From AC-32 sp963736055 (GTDB lineage: Bacteria > Actinomycetota > Thermoleophilia > Gaiellales > Gaiellaceae), in contig CAVTNM010000009.1 in assembly GCA_963736055.1 (NCBI GenBank), positions 248,001-312,000 on the forward strand: a stretch of 64,000 nucleotides of DNA, written 5' to 3'. A program made the position numbers and the translations under genes. How positions within the stretch are numbered: the first letter of the stretch is position 1; every line of letters starts with the position of its first letter. Below are positions 32,513 through 41,001 of this stretch, in pieces. Below the pieces are notes generated by a model, which saw nothing but the letters and a program-made list of their open reading frames with translations, ran no database searches and was not told the origin of the DNA.

Positions 32513-32553
32513 CGGTCGATCCAGGAGAACAGGCGACGGAACTCGCCCACGCT

Positions 32554-32613
32554 CGCGTTCTCGTGCGCCGAACCCTGTGAGCCGGCGCGCGATGCTGAGA
32601 CGCCGAGAACGCG
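32554..32613. repeat. 10-bp inverted repeat in a convergent gap
   Basis: CGCGTTCTCG (32554-32563) and CGAGAACGCG (32604-32613), 40 nt apart, in the 178-nt gap between two convergent genes. A second arm TGCCGC/GCGGCA lies at about 32655-32676. It may serve as a transcription stop region; no T tract is seen. Nothing else is recognised in the gap. Confidence 0.4.
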
Positions 32614-32690
32614 TTGCGCGTCAGTCCCCGTCCTCGGCGCCTCGTCCTAGCAGATGCCGCCGCGTGGACGGCCTTGCGGCACGCGTCTCT

Positions 32691-33194
32691 CTAGTGAGCT
32701 GAAAGCGTGCCGTCAGGGTTGACGGCCAGGAGCTGGTTCGACCAGTAGGAGGTCACGATCGTGACGCCGTTCACGTCCCAACCCGCGCGCACACGGTTCA
32801 GGTCGAAGCCGAGCCCCGCCGGGCTCGTGGACTGGTAGTCGAACTCGACCGAGCCGGAGAGATCGGCGACGTCGGTGCCGATCACGAAGAACGAGCCGTT
32901 GTTGCCCCAGAGCCGGTAGACCGCGCCGGGAATCAGGTTCGTGAAGCTGATCCCGAGGTTGTACCGACCCGGCTTCGCCTGGACCGCGTTCATCCGGCCT
33001 TGCACGTTCGTGAAGGCGCTCGCGTCACCCTCGCAGTACCCGTAGAAAAGGTACTGAGGCAAGGTGCAGATCGAGGTGAAGGCGCTAAACGCGGGCGACT
33101 TCCCGTTCTGCTTCGTCAGTGGCGCGCCGAGCGCGGCCGCCGCGAACACGCACGCAGCGACCACGACCGTAAGGCGGATACACGCTCGAGCCAT
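32691..33194 (-). CDS. Secreted protein, function unknown
   Basis: A 167-residue exported protein. The signal peptide MARACIRLTVVVAACVFAAA ends near an AxG cleavage site, and the mature part is beta-rich with two cysteines likely to pair (SICTLPQYLFYGYCEG) and the segments GRYNLGISFTNLIPGAVYRLWG and GFDLNRVRAGWDVNGVTIV. The ATG at 33194 is preferred to a GTG at 33233 because the signal peptide then begins properly and GGGGGCAGGG lies upstream. The beta-sandwich look is inferred; no homologue is recognised. Confidence 0.7.
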   Translation of the reverse strand: MARACIRLTVVVAACVFAAAALGAPLTKQNGKSPAFSAFTSICTLPQYLFYGYCEGDASAFTNVQGRMNAVQAKPGRYNLGISFTNLIPGAVYRLWGNNGSFFVIGTDVADLSGSVEFDYQSTSPAGLGFDLNRVRAGWDVNGVTIVTSYWSNQLLAVNPDGTLSAH

Positions 33195-33269
33195 CCCTGC
33201 CCCCAGTGTCGTCAGACGGCGGAATCCCGTCACCTGGCTGATCGGACAGGATTCGCGAGGGGCCGAGGG

Positions 33270-34781
33270 CTACGCGCCGAGCTCTGCGAGCAGCGGGCCG
33301 GTGTCGAGCGGCTCGAAGCCGATCCGGCCGGCGATCTCTTCGCTCGAGGGCCTCGTGCCCTCGGCGAAGAGCGCGCGGAGACGCGTGCCCGTCCCCTCGT
33401 CCGCCCACCACTCCTCGCCGACCTCACGCTCGAGGTACGCGCGCAGCTGGGCGGCGCGAATCCAGGCGCGCAGGTAGTCGGCGGAGTAGAAGCCGGCGTC
33501 CATGTCGGCCAGGTAGCCCTCCTCGCGGTAGCGCATCGCCGTGGCCTCCGTCAGCCGCTCGGAGTAGCCCGCGGAGGTGCCGCCGTCGTCGCCGAACCGG
33601 CCCCAGAAGTCCAGCTCGAACTGGAGCTTCGCCACGTAGCGACGGAAGAGCAGGGCCTCCATGAACACGGTGGCCTCGGCGTTCTCGGCGGCCTGCTCGT
33701 CGGAGAGGCCGAAGTAGCGCGCGTGCCAGCCAGGCTGGCGCGAGATCGCCTCGACGATGTACGAGTAGATCTCCGTCAGCGCGTGGTCGCGGGAGATGTT
33801 GCGGAAGGTGTACGGGAGCGAGGGGTCGACCCCGGCGTAGTGGAGCGCGTGCCCCGCCTCGTGCAGGAACGCCTGGTAGTCGTGCAGCCCGCCCTGGGCC
33901 CTTGTGATCAAGTGAACGATCTTCGGTGGATCGGCTGGGATCACGCAGGCTCGCGGCGACTTCTGCGGACGGTCGTCGAGGTCGAGCTTGATGTTCGGCT
34001 CCGCCTCGAGATCGAAGCCCAGCTGCACGAGCGTCTCCATGCAGACCGGGACCGCGCGCTCCTTTGTGTAGATGCTCTCCAGTGGCGAGAGCCGCCTCAG
34101 GTAGGCGACGTGCGAGGACGACGGCACGGGCTCACGCTCTGCGCCGAGCAGCTTCTCGAACCACGTCTCGCGCAGCTTCGCGTAAATGCCTTCCGCCGCC
34201 GTGCTGGCCTCGTCGAGGGCGCGCTCCAGCTCGCGCAGGGAGATTCCCTTCTCCTCCTCGGTGCGGGCGATCGGGTCGTTCGAGCCGGTCACCTCCGCCT
34301 CCAGCTCCTCCCCGGCGCGCAGCACCTCGAGCCGCTCGTCGTTGAACGTGGCCGAGAGGTCCGTCGAGAGCCGGCCGAGCTCGTCCCGGTCGGCGTACTC
34401 GGGCAGGACCGCGAGCTGCGCCTGCGCCGAGCGCAGCGGCAGATCCTCACCCTGGAACTCGACGCGGGCGGCCAGGATGGCGTTCTCGAGCGCGTCCTCT
34501 CTGGCGGCGAGCTCGGCCGAGATCAACCCCGCTTCGCACGTCTTGCGGAGCCGGTACAGCCGCTCGCGCTCCTCGCCGCCCTCGGCACCGTCTTCCGCCT
34601 GCCGGAGCGCCTCCAGCTGGTCGCGCGTGAACAGCTCGGCGTAGCGGGCAACGATCTCGGCACGCTCGGAGATCTCCTTCTCTCCCACGCGCACGGCCCT
34701 CCCCTCCTCCGCCCGCTCGAAGAGGTAGCGCTGGAGACGGGACTCGTAGTCGGCGGGGCGCAGGACGGCGGCGACGCTCAT
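33270..34781 (-). CDS. M3-like zinc metallopeptidase (oligoendopeptidase type)
   Basis: A 503-residue cytosolic peptidase. The active-site motif HEAGHALHYAGV lies at about residue 305, and the third zinc ligand is probably in the downstream TEIYSYIVEA helix. The flanking DYQAFLHEAGH and later FMEALLFRRYVAKLQFE segments fit the all-helical M3/PepF-type fold. It is shorter than typical 600-residue M3 enzymes. It would trim short peptides. ATG start at 34781; a longer frame to 34943 would invade the response-regulator gene. It is 22 nt downstream of that gene. Confidence 0.85.
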   Translation of the reverse strand: MSVAAVLRPADYESRLQRYLFERAEEGRAVRVGEKEISERAEIVARYAELFTRDQLEALRQAEDGAEGGEERERLYRLRKTCEAGLISAELAAREDALENAILAARVEFQGEDLPLRSAQAQLAVLPEYADRDELGRLSTDLSATFNDERLEVLRAGEELEAEVTGSNDPIARTEEEKGISLRELERALDEASTAAEGIYAKLRETWFEKLLGAEREPVPSSSHVAYLRRLSPLESIYTKERAVPVCMETLVQLGFDLEAEPNIKLDLDDRPQKSPRACVIPADPPKIVHLITRAQGGLHDYQAFLHEAGHALHYAGVDPSLPYTFRNISRDHALTEIYSYIVEAISRQPGWHARYFGLSDEQAAENAEATVFMEALLFRRYVAKLQFELDFWGRFGDDGGTSAGYSERLTEATAMRYREEGYLADMDAGFYSADYLRAWIRAAQLRAYLEREVGEEWWADEGTGTRLRALFAEGTRPSSEEIAGRIGFEPLDTGPLLAELGA

Positions 34782-34803
34782 CGCGTCGGAGGGTATCCGA
34801 CGC

Positions 34804-35172
34804 TCAGCGGCTCGTGAGCCGGCGGACGACCTCCAGCAGCTCCTCGAGCCGGAAGGGCTTGGCGACCACGCCGTCGGCCTCGGCATGGGTGTCCTCGTCG
34901 AGGCGCGCCGAGCCGGTGACGAGCACGACCGGCGGCGCTCCACCGCGCTCGCGAAGCCTCCGCATCAACGCGATGCCGCTGTCCGGCCCCACGTGGACGT
35001 CCAGGAGCACGACGTCGACGGGCTCTGCGAGGAGCGTCTGCTCGGCCTCGGCGATGTTCCACGCCTCGAGGACGCGGTAGCCGTCGAGCTCGAGGTTCAC
35101 GCGGCAGAGCAGCCGGAGCGACGGCTCGTCGTCGACCACCAGCACCGTGGGCGGCTGGGCGTCCTCCCCCAT
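34804..35172 (-). CDS. Stand-alone response-regulator receiver protein (CheY-like)
   Basis: A 122-residue receiver domain with no output domain. The acidic pair is VVDDEP (Asp14, Asp15), the phosphoacceptor Asp58 is in VVLLDVHVGPDSG, the Thr is in VVLVTGSA and the lysine is in VVAKPFRLEELL. No histidine kinase is next to it, so the partner is elsewhere. ATG start at 35172. On the same strand just upstream of the M3-like peptidase, the two may be co-transcribed. Confidence 0.92.
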   Translation of the reverse strand: MGEDAQPPTVLVVDDEPSLRLLCRVNLELDGYRVLEAWNIAEAEQTLLAEPVDVVLLDVHVGPDSGIALMRRLRERGGAPPVVLVTGSARLDEDTHAEADGVVAKPFRLEELLEVVRRLTSR

Positions 35173-35301
35173 GTGCGACGCGGAGCATAGCGCCGTATCC
35201 GATCGTCCGGCGCGCTCGTTTTATCGATCAGAAGTGGTAAATGCCGCCGCCGGCCTTCCTCAGCCGACCGCGCTCTTCCGGCGGCGCGCCTGGCTGGACT
35301 T

Positions 35302-36582
35302 TCAGCGGGCGCTCGACCCGCTGGCCGCGCCGCGCCCGCTGCCGGACAGGCGGGCGAGCGATTCGTCCTTGCCGAGCAGCTCGAGGCTCTCGAAGAGGCC
35401 CGGCGACACGGACGAGCCGGTGAGGGCGAGGCGGATCGGCTGAAACGCCTCGCGCGGCTTCAGGCCGAGCCCTTCGGCCAAGTCGCGTAGCGCCGCCTCG
35501 ATCTGCACCGCCTCGAACGGCTCCACCTCGGCCAGGCGCGCGACTGCAGCCGGCAGCACCTGCCCGTCGCCGAGCTCGTCGGCACTCGGTTCGACCCGGG
35601 CGAAGAGGAAACCGGCGAAGGCCGGGAACTCGCCGAGGGTGGCGATCTTCTCCTGCACGATCGGCGCCGCCTTGCGGATCAGCTCCTCGTCCCACTCGTA
35701 GCCCTGCTCCCGGAGGAAGCCCACCAGCGCGTCCGCGTACTCGTCGGGCGGAAGGGCGCGCAGGTACATCCCGTTCAGCCACTCGAGCTTCTTGTAGTCG
35801 AAGGTCGCGGCGCTCGTGCCGACCCGGTCGAGGGTGAAGCGCTCGACGAGATCCGCGCGGCTCATGATCTCGGTGTGGTCGTCGTAGCTCCAGCCGAGGA
35901 GCGCGAGGTAGTTGACCAGTGCATCGGGCAGGTAGCCCTGTGCGCGGAAGTCCTCGACCGTGATCGCGCCGTGCCGCTTGGAGAGCTTGCGGCCGTCCGG
36001 CCCGTTCAGGAGCGGGACATGCGCGTAGACCGGGAGCTGGGCGTCGATCGCCTCGAGAATCCGGAGCTGCTTGGGCGTGTTCGAGACGTGATCCTGGCCC
36101 CTGATCACGTGGGTGATCCCGTCGAGCGCGTCCTCGAGCGGCGAAACGAAGTTGTAGGTCGGGCGGCCGTCCGAGCGGACGAGCACGAGGTCCTCGAGCT
36201 TCTCGTTGGGGTACTCGATCCGGCCGAGCACCACGTCTTCCCACACGGTGACGCCGTCGTCGGGCATCCGGAAGCGAATCGCGCCCTCGTCCTCGTACGC
36301 CTTGTCCTCCGCAACGAGACGGCGAGCGACCTCCTGAGCGTGCTCCATCCGTTCGAGCTGGAAGGTGACCTCGCCGTCCCAGCCGAGACCGAGCCAGGAG
36401 AGCGTGCCCTTGATCTGGTCGGTGGCCTCCGCCACCTCGCGGCTCACGTCGGTGTTCTCGATCCGCAGCCGGAACTCGCCGCCCTCATGCCGTGCGAAGA
36501 GCCAGTTGAAGAGGGCCGTCCGGGCGCCGCCGACGTGCAGGTAGCCGGTCGGGCTGGGGGCGAAGCGGACGCGGACGCTCAC
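35302..36582 (-). CDS. gltX: Glutamyl-tRNA synthetase
   Basis: A 426-residue class I synthetase. It starts RVRFAPSPTGYLHVGGARTA with the HIGH-like HVGG, carries the NTD loop LRIENTD, SDGRPTYNF, GQDHVSNTPKQ and the KMSKS-like motif GRKLSKRHG, then a short helical anticodon domain. It is shorter than the usual 470-490 residues, mainly in the C-terminal part. The GTG at 36582 is the start that places the motif correctly. It is divergent from the AlkZ-like gene with 19 nt between starts. Confidence 0.95.
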   Translation of the reverse strand: MSVRVRFAPSPTGYLHVGGARTALFNWLFARHEGGEFRLRIENTDVSREVAEATDQIKGTLSWLGLGWDGEVTFQLERMEHAQEVARRLVAEDKAYEDEGAIRFRMPDDGVTVWEDVVLGRIEYPNEKLEDLVLVRSDGRPTYNFVSPLEDALDGITHVIRGQDHVSNTPKQLRILEAIDAQLPVYAHVPLLNGPDGRKLSKRHGAITVEDFRAQGYLPDALVNYLALLGWSYDDHTEIMSRADLVERFTLDRVGTSAATFDYKKLEWLNGMYLRALPPDEYADALVGFLREQGYEWDEELIRKAAPIVQEKIATLGEFPAFAGFLFARVEPSADELGDGQVLPAAVARLAEVEPFEAVQIEAALRDLAEGLGLKPREAFQPIRLALTGSSVSPGLFESLELLGKDESLARLSGSGRGAASGSSAR

Positions 36583-36601
36583 CCCGCTAGCGTACTGGCG
36601 G

Positions 36602-37615
36602 ATGGAGCGCGTCCTCTCGCCTCGGGAGCTCAATCGCGCAACCCTGGCGAGACAGCTCCTGCTCCGGCGGGCGCGGCTGCCGGTCGCGAAGGCGGTCGAG
36701 CGGCTGGCGGGCATGCAGGCTCAGTCGGCGCCGGCCCCGTATGTCGGCCTCTGGTCGCGGCTCGAAGGCTTCCGGCGCGAGACGCTCGAGCGAGCACTCC
36801 GCCGAGGGATCGTCCTGCGGGGCGTCCTGATGCGCGGCACCGTCCACCTGCTCTCGGCGCCTGACTACGCCCTCTTCGGCGCGGCGCTCGACGTGGCGCC
36901 GCCGGCCTGGGTCACGCCGAGCTCTCAGGAGGCCGCCGCACGAGTGATCGAGCCGCTGCGGGCCTTCGCCTCCGAGCCGCGCACGCGCGCCGAGATCCAG
37001 GAGTGGCTCGAGCGTGAGCACGGCCTCGAGATCGGGCCGATCAACGGCGTCTGGTACGCGCTGCGCCTCCAGGGACGGATCGTGCACTCGGCCGAGAGCA
37101 GCGTCTGGAAGGGCGCGCAGCGGGCGTCGTTCGTGGCGGTCGACTACCCCCGGATCGATCCCGAGCAGGCACGCGCCGCGCTCGTGCGCAGATACCTCGC
37201 GGCCTTCGGGCCGGCGACGCGCGGTGAGATATCAGGCTGGTCGGGCATACGCGTCCGCGACTTCGCGCACATGCTGGAGGGGCTCCGCCGCTTCCGCGAC
37301 GAACGAGGGCGCGAGCTCTACGACGTCTCGAGAGCGCCCATTCCACCGGTCGAGACCGCGGCGCCGGTCCGCTTCCTGCCCAAGTGGGACAACACGCTTC
37401 TCGACCGGCCGACGCTTCTCCCGGAGGAGTACCGGGCCGCGGTCGTGCACACGAGCACGGACGTCGAGCAGACATTCCTCGTCGACGGCCTGGTAGCCGG
37501 GACCTGGCGGCTCGCCGACGGGCGCGTGAGGACGATTTCGTTTGCGCCCCTCCCACGAGGTAGTCGGCGCGAGCTCGAGGACGAGGCCGCGCGGCTGACG
37601 GCCTGGCTTCGCTAG
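36602..37615 (+). CDS. AlkZ/AlkX-like winged-helix DNA glycosylase family protein
   Basis: A 337-residue protein of the winged-helix family that includes AlkZ (azinomycin-B cross-link glycosylase) and AlkX/YcaQ. The QxQ active-site motif is in GMQAQSAP (Gln39, Gln41), followed by YVGLWSRLEGF and the strongly conserved LMRGTVHLLSAPDY block. Winged-helix segments follow (TRAEIQEWLEREHGLE, ATRGEISGWSGI) and the C-terminal WDNTLLDR motif is typical. It probably unhooks bulky or cross-linked bases. Ten nt downstream lies endonuclease IV, which would cut the resulting abasic site. Confidence 0.82.
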   Translation: MERVLSPRELNRATLARQLLLRRARLPVAKAVERLAGMQAQSAPAPYVGLWSRLEGFRRETLERALRRGIVLRGVLMRGTVHLLSAPDYALFGAALDVAPPAWVTPSSQEAAARVIEPLRAFASEPRTRAEIQEWLEREHGLEIGPINGVWYALRLQGRIVHSAESSVWKGAQRASFVAVDYPRIDPEQARAALVRRYLAAFGPATRGEISGWSGIRVRDFAHMLEGLRRFRDERGRELYDVSRAPIPPVETAAPVRFLPKWDNTLLDRPTLLPEEYRAAVVHTSTDVEQTFLVDGLVAGTWRLADGRVRTISFAPLPRGSRRELEDEAARLTAWLR

Positions 37616-37625
37616 CGTCAGGGCC

Positions 37626-38534
37626 GTGGAGCTAGGCGCGCACGTCTCATCGTCCGGCGGCATCCACACCGCGATCGACCGGATCGAGGCGATGGGCGGC
37701 GACTCCGTCCAGATCTTCACGCAGAGCCCGCGCACCTGGAGGCCGACCAACCACGATCCGGCCAACTTCGAACGCTTCAAGGAGCGGCGCGCCGAGGCCG
37801 GGATCGGCGGCGTCGTCTGCCACGCCCTCTACCTGATCAACCTGGCGAGCCCCGACGACGGCGTCTACGAGAAGTCCGTCGCGGCCCTCCAGAACACCGT
37901 CGAGGTGGGCTGTGCCATCGACGCCGACGCCGTCGTCTTCCACGTCGGCTCCCACCTGGGCTCGGGCTTCGAGGCCGGGCTCGAGCGGGTCGTGCCAGCG
38001 CTATCTCTGGCGCTCCAGGGTTGTTCGGACACGACCTGGCTCTGCATGGAGAACTCGGCCGGCGCGGGCGACACGATCGGGCGCTCCCTCGAGGAGCTGG
38101 CCGCGCTCTACGAGGCGCTCGACGGGCATCCCCGGCTCGGGATCTGCCTCGACTCGTGCCACCTGTTCGTCTCCGGGTACGACGTGACCGACCCGGCCGA
38201 GATGGACCGTGTCGTCGACGAGGTCGACCGCCTGATCGGTCTCGAGCGGCTGCGCTGCCTGCACGTGAACGACTCGAAGGCACCGCTCGGCTCGAACCGA
38301 GACCGTCACGACAACATCGGCGACGGCCTCCTCGGCGAGAAGCTCGGCGTCTTCCTCGCCCACCCGAAGCTGCAGGATCTCCCGGCGCTGCTCGAGGTGC
38401 CCGGCGCAGGCCACGGTCCCGATGCGGAACAGGTCCGAAAGCTGAAGGAGCTCTACGCGCGGGCTACGAAGCGATCTGCGCGAAGATCCGGAACGAGGGC
38501 TCGCCGACCGGCAGCTCGTGGAACTCGGGGTTGA
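37626..38534 (+). CDS. nfo: Endonuclease IV (AP endonuclease)
   Basis: Cuts 5' to abasic sites using three zinc ions. The TIM-barrel landmarks are GAHVSSSGGIHTAID, QIFTQSPRTWRP, VVFHVGSHLG, CMENSAGAG, GICLDSCHLFVSGYD, LHVNDSKAPLGSNRDRHDNIG and LLEVPG, covering the His, Glu and Asp ligands. It is 302 residues. The last 20 or so are a basic tail (KRSARRSGTRARR) encoded where the gene overlaps the convergent Cys-rich protein gene by 71 nt. GTG start at 37626. Confidence 0.96.
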   Translation: MELGAHVSSSGGIHTAIDRIEAMGGDSVQIFTQSPRTWRPTNHDPANFERFKERRAEAGIGGVVCHALYLINLASPDDGVYEKSVAALQNTVEVGCAIDADAVVFHVGSHLGSGFEAGLERVVPALSLALQGCSDTTWLCMENSAGAGDTIGRSLEELAALYEALDGHPRLGICLDSCHLFVSGYDVTDPAEMDRVVDEVDRLIGLERLRCLHVNDSKAPLGSNRDRHDNIGDGLLGEKLGVFLAHPKLQDLPALLEVPGAGHGPDAEQVRKLKELYARATKRSARRSGTRARRPAARGTRG

Positions 38535-38880
38535 CGCAGCCCAGCTCCCCGGTCCGCGCCTCGTAGCAGTTCTCCACCTCGACGTGGCAGATCGGGAGTG
38601 GCGGAGCCGTCGCGCGCACCGCGCCGAACCCACCGCGTCGCTCCTCGGCCTCTTGGAGCAGATCGACGTCGATCTCGACCTCGTAGACCTTCATCAGACA
38701 ACCCATGTACGTGTGACCGAACTCCTCGTGCACGTATGAGAACGGACAACCGCGCTCGACGCATGCGCCCGGGTATACGACCTTGTCGCAGTGCACTCCA
38801 CAGCGTCGGCATTCGACCTCGTCCTGGGGTCGGAGCGGAAGCTCGCTCGGCAGGGCCGCCGCCTGCTCGCCTATCTGCAT
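38464..38880 (-). CDS. Cysteine-rich putative metal-binding protein
   Basis: A 138-residue protein with nine cysteines: CRRCGVHC, then GACVERGC, GCLMK, ICHVEVENC and LGCVNP, plus histidines in YVHEEFGHTYMG. The pattern fits one or two zinc or iron-sulphur sites. No signal peptide or heme motif is seen. I chose the ATG at 38880 over a TTG at 38916. The 3' end overlaps nfo by 71 nt on the opposite strand. Family not recognised. Confidence 0.75.
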   Translation of the reverse strand: MQIGEQAAALPSELPLRPQDEVECRRCGVHCDKVVYPGACVERGCPFSYVHEEFGHTYMGCLMKVYEVEIDVDLLQEAEERRGGFGAVRATAPPLPICHVEVENCYEARTGELGCVNPEFHELPVGEPSFRIFAQIAS

Positions 38881-38941
38881 GAGCGGATTGTGGGCGCAAA
38901 TACCCGCGCTTCGCAAGACTTGACAACCGGCGATTTCGCGG

Positions 38942-39658
38942 CTAGGCCAGGCGGCGCGCGACGTTCAGAACGTCTGCCTGGGTGAAGGCTCGATGGTCCG
39001 GCTCGCCGCCGTTCTCGTGCTCGTCGGCGCGGAACCAGAGGGCCTGCACCGTCGTCATTCCGAGCTCGCCGGCGCCCCGGATGTCCTCGTAGAGCCGGTC
39101 CCCGACGAAGAGCGCGCGCTCCGGCTCGACCCCGAGCGCCTCCAGCGCGCGCTCGAAGATCGCCGGGTGCGGCTTGCGCGTCCCAACCTCCGAGGAGAAG
39201 ACGCTGAAATCGAGCCGCTCCGCGAGCCCCATCTGCTCGAGGTCGCGGTGGAGAAGCCAGCCCGGGTCGAAGGCGTTCGACACGAGGCCGAGCTTGAGGC
39301 CCCGCTCGCGGAGTGACTCCAACAGTGCGTGGGTGTGCGCACCCAGGCGGCGCGCCGGATCCCACGCCTCGTGCTCCGCCTCGAGGTAGCGGGTCAGCTC
39401 GTCGTCGTCGATCGTCACCTCGAAGTCTGCGAGCAGGCGTCTCACGAGGCCGGGGTACTCGATCTCCTCGATCGTGCCCGGGACCCAGAAGAACGGCTCG
39501 TATTCCTCTCGGAAATGCTCGGTCAGCGCCTCGACGTCCGGCAGCCCCTCCCGTCCGAGCGCTGCGAGGCCGGCCCGGTGGCCGGCGCTGACGAGCTCGG
39601 GCCCGTACGCGAACTCCATCAGCGTGTCGCCCCAGTCGAAGAGAACGGCCTCGAGCAC
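38942..39658 (-). CDS. HAD-superfamily hydrolase
   Basis: A 238-residue haloacid-dehalogenase-like phosphatase. Motif I is LFDWGDTL (Asp8, Asp11; the second Asp acts as acid-base), motif II is the serine in LVSNAF, the lysine is in GTRKPHPAIF and motif IV is FVGDRLYEDIRGA. A helical cap between residues 15 and 90 puts it in the subfamily of phosphoglycolate-phosphatase-like enzymes. The substrate is unknown. GTG start at 39658, divergent from the antiporter with 19 nt between. Confidence 0.9.
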   Translation of the reverse strand: MLEAVLFDWGDTLMEFAYGPELVSAGHRAGLAALGREGLPDVEALTEHFREEYEPFFWVPGTIEEIEYPGLVRRLLADFEVTIDDDELTRYLEAEHEAWDPARRLGAHTHALLESLRERGLKLGLVSNAFDPGWLLHRDLEQMGLAERLDFSVFSSEVGTRKPHPAIFERALEALGVEPERALFVGDRLYEDIRGAGELGMTTVQALWFRADEHENGGEPDHRAFTQADVLNVARRLA

Positions 39659-39677
39659 GGCTCGCTAGGGTAGCGAC

Positions 39678-40733
39678 GTGGGCCGCAAGCTCCTCTGGGC
39701 GTCGCTCTTGCTGGCCCCGATCACGCTTCTCCTGCGGTACGTCTTCGACGCTTCGGACACGGTGTTGTTCATCTCTGCGGCGGCCGCGCTCGTGCCGCTG
39801 GCCTGGTTGATCGGCGAGGCGACGGAGCACGCGGGGGAGCACACGGGCCCGGGAATCGGAGGGTTCCTGAACGCCAGTTTCGGCAACGCGCCAGAGCTGA
39901 TCATCGCCCTGCTCGCCGTGAATGCATCGCTTCCGGAGGTCGTGCGCGGCTCACTGGCCGGCAGTGTCGTTTCGAACATCTTGCTCGTGCTCGGCGCCGC
40001 CCTGATCTTCGGCGGGAAGTCCGGCGACGGCGAGCCGCTCGATCGCTTCTCGATCCTTCTCCAGCTCGGCCTGGTCCTCGCTGCGGTGCTGCTCTTTCTC
40101 ATCCCGTCGGTGCCCGCCTGGCACGGCGACCCGGAGCGGCATGCGCTCGCGATCGTCTCGATCCCGGTGTCCATCGTCCTCCTGGTCGCGTACGTGGCTG
40201 CAACGGCGCTCGGGCTTCGACGGCACAAGCGTCTGCACCAGGAAAGCGGCGAGACCGCGGGCGAGAGCTGGTCACTCGAAGTGGCGCTCACTGTGCTCGG
40301 CGCCGCAACCGTCGTGACGGCCTTGATCAGCGAGACCCTCGTGCACTCGCTCGACTCGTTCGCGCACTCGGCGGGCCTGTCGGAGTTCTTCGTAGCGACG
40401 GTGATCGTGGCCATCGTCGGGAACGCCGCCGAGCACGGAGGGGCGATCGTGATCGCCAGCCGGGGCAAGCTGCCACTGGCGACCGAGATCGCGGTGTCCT
40501 CGAGCGCCCAGGTCGCGCTGCTCGTGACTCCCGCGGTCGCGTTGCTCTCATGGGTCGTGAGGCCCGCGCTACCGCTCAGCTTCCGTCCGGTCGAGCTCGC
40601 TGCCATGGGCGGCGCGGCGCTGCTGGTCGCGATCCTGCTCGCCGACGGTCGCGGGCGACGCTGGGAAGGGTTCGCCCTCGTCGCGGTCTACGTCGGAGTC
40701 GCCGCCGCCTTCTACGCTGCGGGGGACCGCTGA
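39678..40733 (+). CDS. cax: Ca2+/H+ antiporter (CaCA family, Cax type)
   Basis: A 351-residue membrane protein with about eleven helices and the two inverted cation-binding repeats: GGFLNASFGNAPELIIALLA in the first half and IVGNAAEHGGAIVIASRGK in the second. These acidic c-1 and c-2 regions define Cax exchangers, which expel Ca2+ against protons. The long loop before the second half (RRHKRLHQESGETAGES) faces the cytoplasm. GTG start at 39678. It converges on the serine hydrolase gene across a 296-nt repeat-bearing gap. Confidence 0.93.
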   Translation: MGRKLLWASLLLAPITLLLRYVFDASDTVLFISAAAALVPLAWLIGEATEHAGEHTGPGIGGFLNASFGNAPELIIALLAVNASLPEVVRGSLAGSVVSNILLVLGAALIFGGKSGDGEPLDRFSILLQLGLVLAAVLLFLIPSVPAWHGDPERHALAIVSIPVSIVLLVAYVAATALGLRRHKRLHQESGETAGESWSLEVALTVLGAATVVTALISETLVHSLDSFAHSAGLSEFFVATVIVAIVGNAAEHGGAIVIASRGKLPLATEIAVSSSAQVALLVTPAVALLSWVVRPALPLSFRPVELAAMGGAALLVAILLADGRGRRWEGFALVAVYVGVAAAFYAAGDR

Positions 40734-40739
40734 GCCGCC

Positions 40740-40793
40740 GTCACAGTCCCGGCACGACTGGTCACAGACACGCGCGCCCACCCTCGATACGCT
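40740..40793 (+). promoter_or_regulatory. Phased GNCAC promoter-like element, copy A
   Basis: GTCAC at 40740, GGCAC at 40751 and GTCAC at 40761 (spacing 11 and 10), then TACGCT at 40788-40793, exactly 27 nt after the third box. It begins 7 nt after the cax stop and points toward the 3' end of the convergent serine hydrolase gene, so any transcript would be a short intergenic or antisense RNA. Confidence 0.6.
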
Positions 40794-40794
40794 C

Positions 40795-40826
40795 GCCTCG
40801 GGGAGGAGGCCGGGCGAACCGTACTT
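40795..40826 (+). repeat. G-rich leader repeat, copy A
   Basis: CCTCGGGGAGGAGGCCGGGC, then GAACCGTACTTAG. Nearly identical to the copies at 41002 and 59091. Hairpins GGCCGA/TCGGCC (40831-40850) and GCCGGGC/GCCCGGC (40879-40895) follow. The whole 40734-41029 gap has no convincing gene: a 65-codon frame at 40836-41033 lacks a ribosome site and looks incidental. Confidence 0.75.
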
Positions 40827-40971
40827 AGACGGCCGATGGGACTGTCGGCCCGGATCGACGATCCCACTCGCCGCCGGAGCCGGGCTTCGCCCGGCGTGAG
40901 GCACCCGAACGAGAGCCCTACGACGGCTCGGCTCAGCTTGAACCCGCGTACCCGCTCGCAAGGAGGGCGCA

Positions 40972-40998
40972 CACGGGGGAACCAGGGGTTTCCCCGTG
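40972..40998. repeat. Intergenic hairpin sharing the CGGGGGAACCAGGGG motif
   Basis: CACGGGG/CCCCGTG stem with a loop containing the 15-mer also found at 9207-9221. On the minus strand it would sit just after the serine hydrolase stop and could terminate that operon. Confidence 0.55.
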
Positions 40999-41001
40999 CT
41001 A

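Noticed and set aside
32513..32690. Possible small RNA in the convergent gap
   Set aside because: There is a 10-bp inverted repeat but no promoter or T tract, so it is listed only as a repeat.
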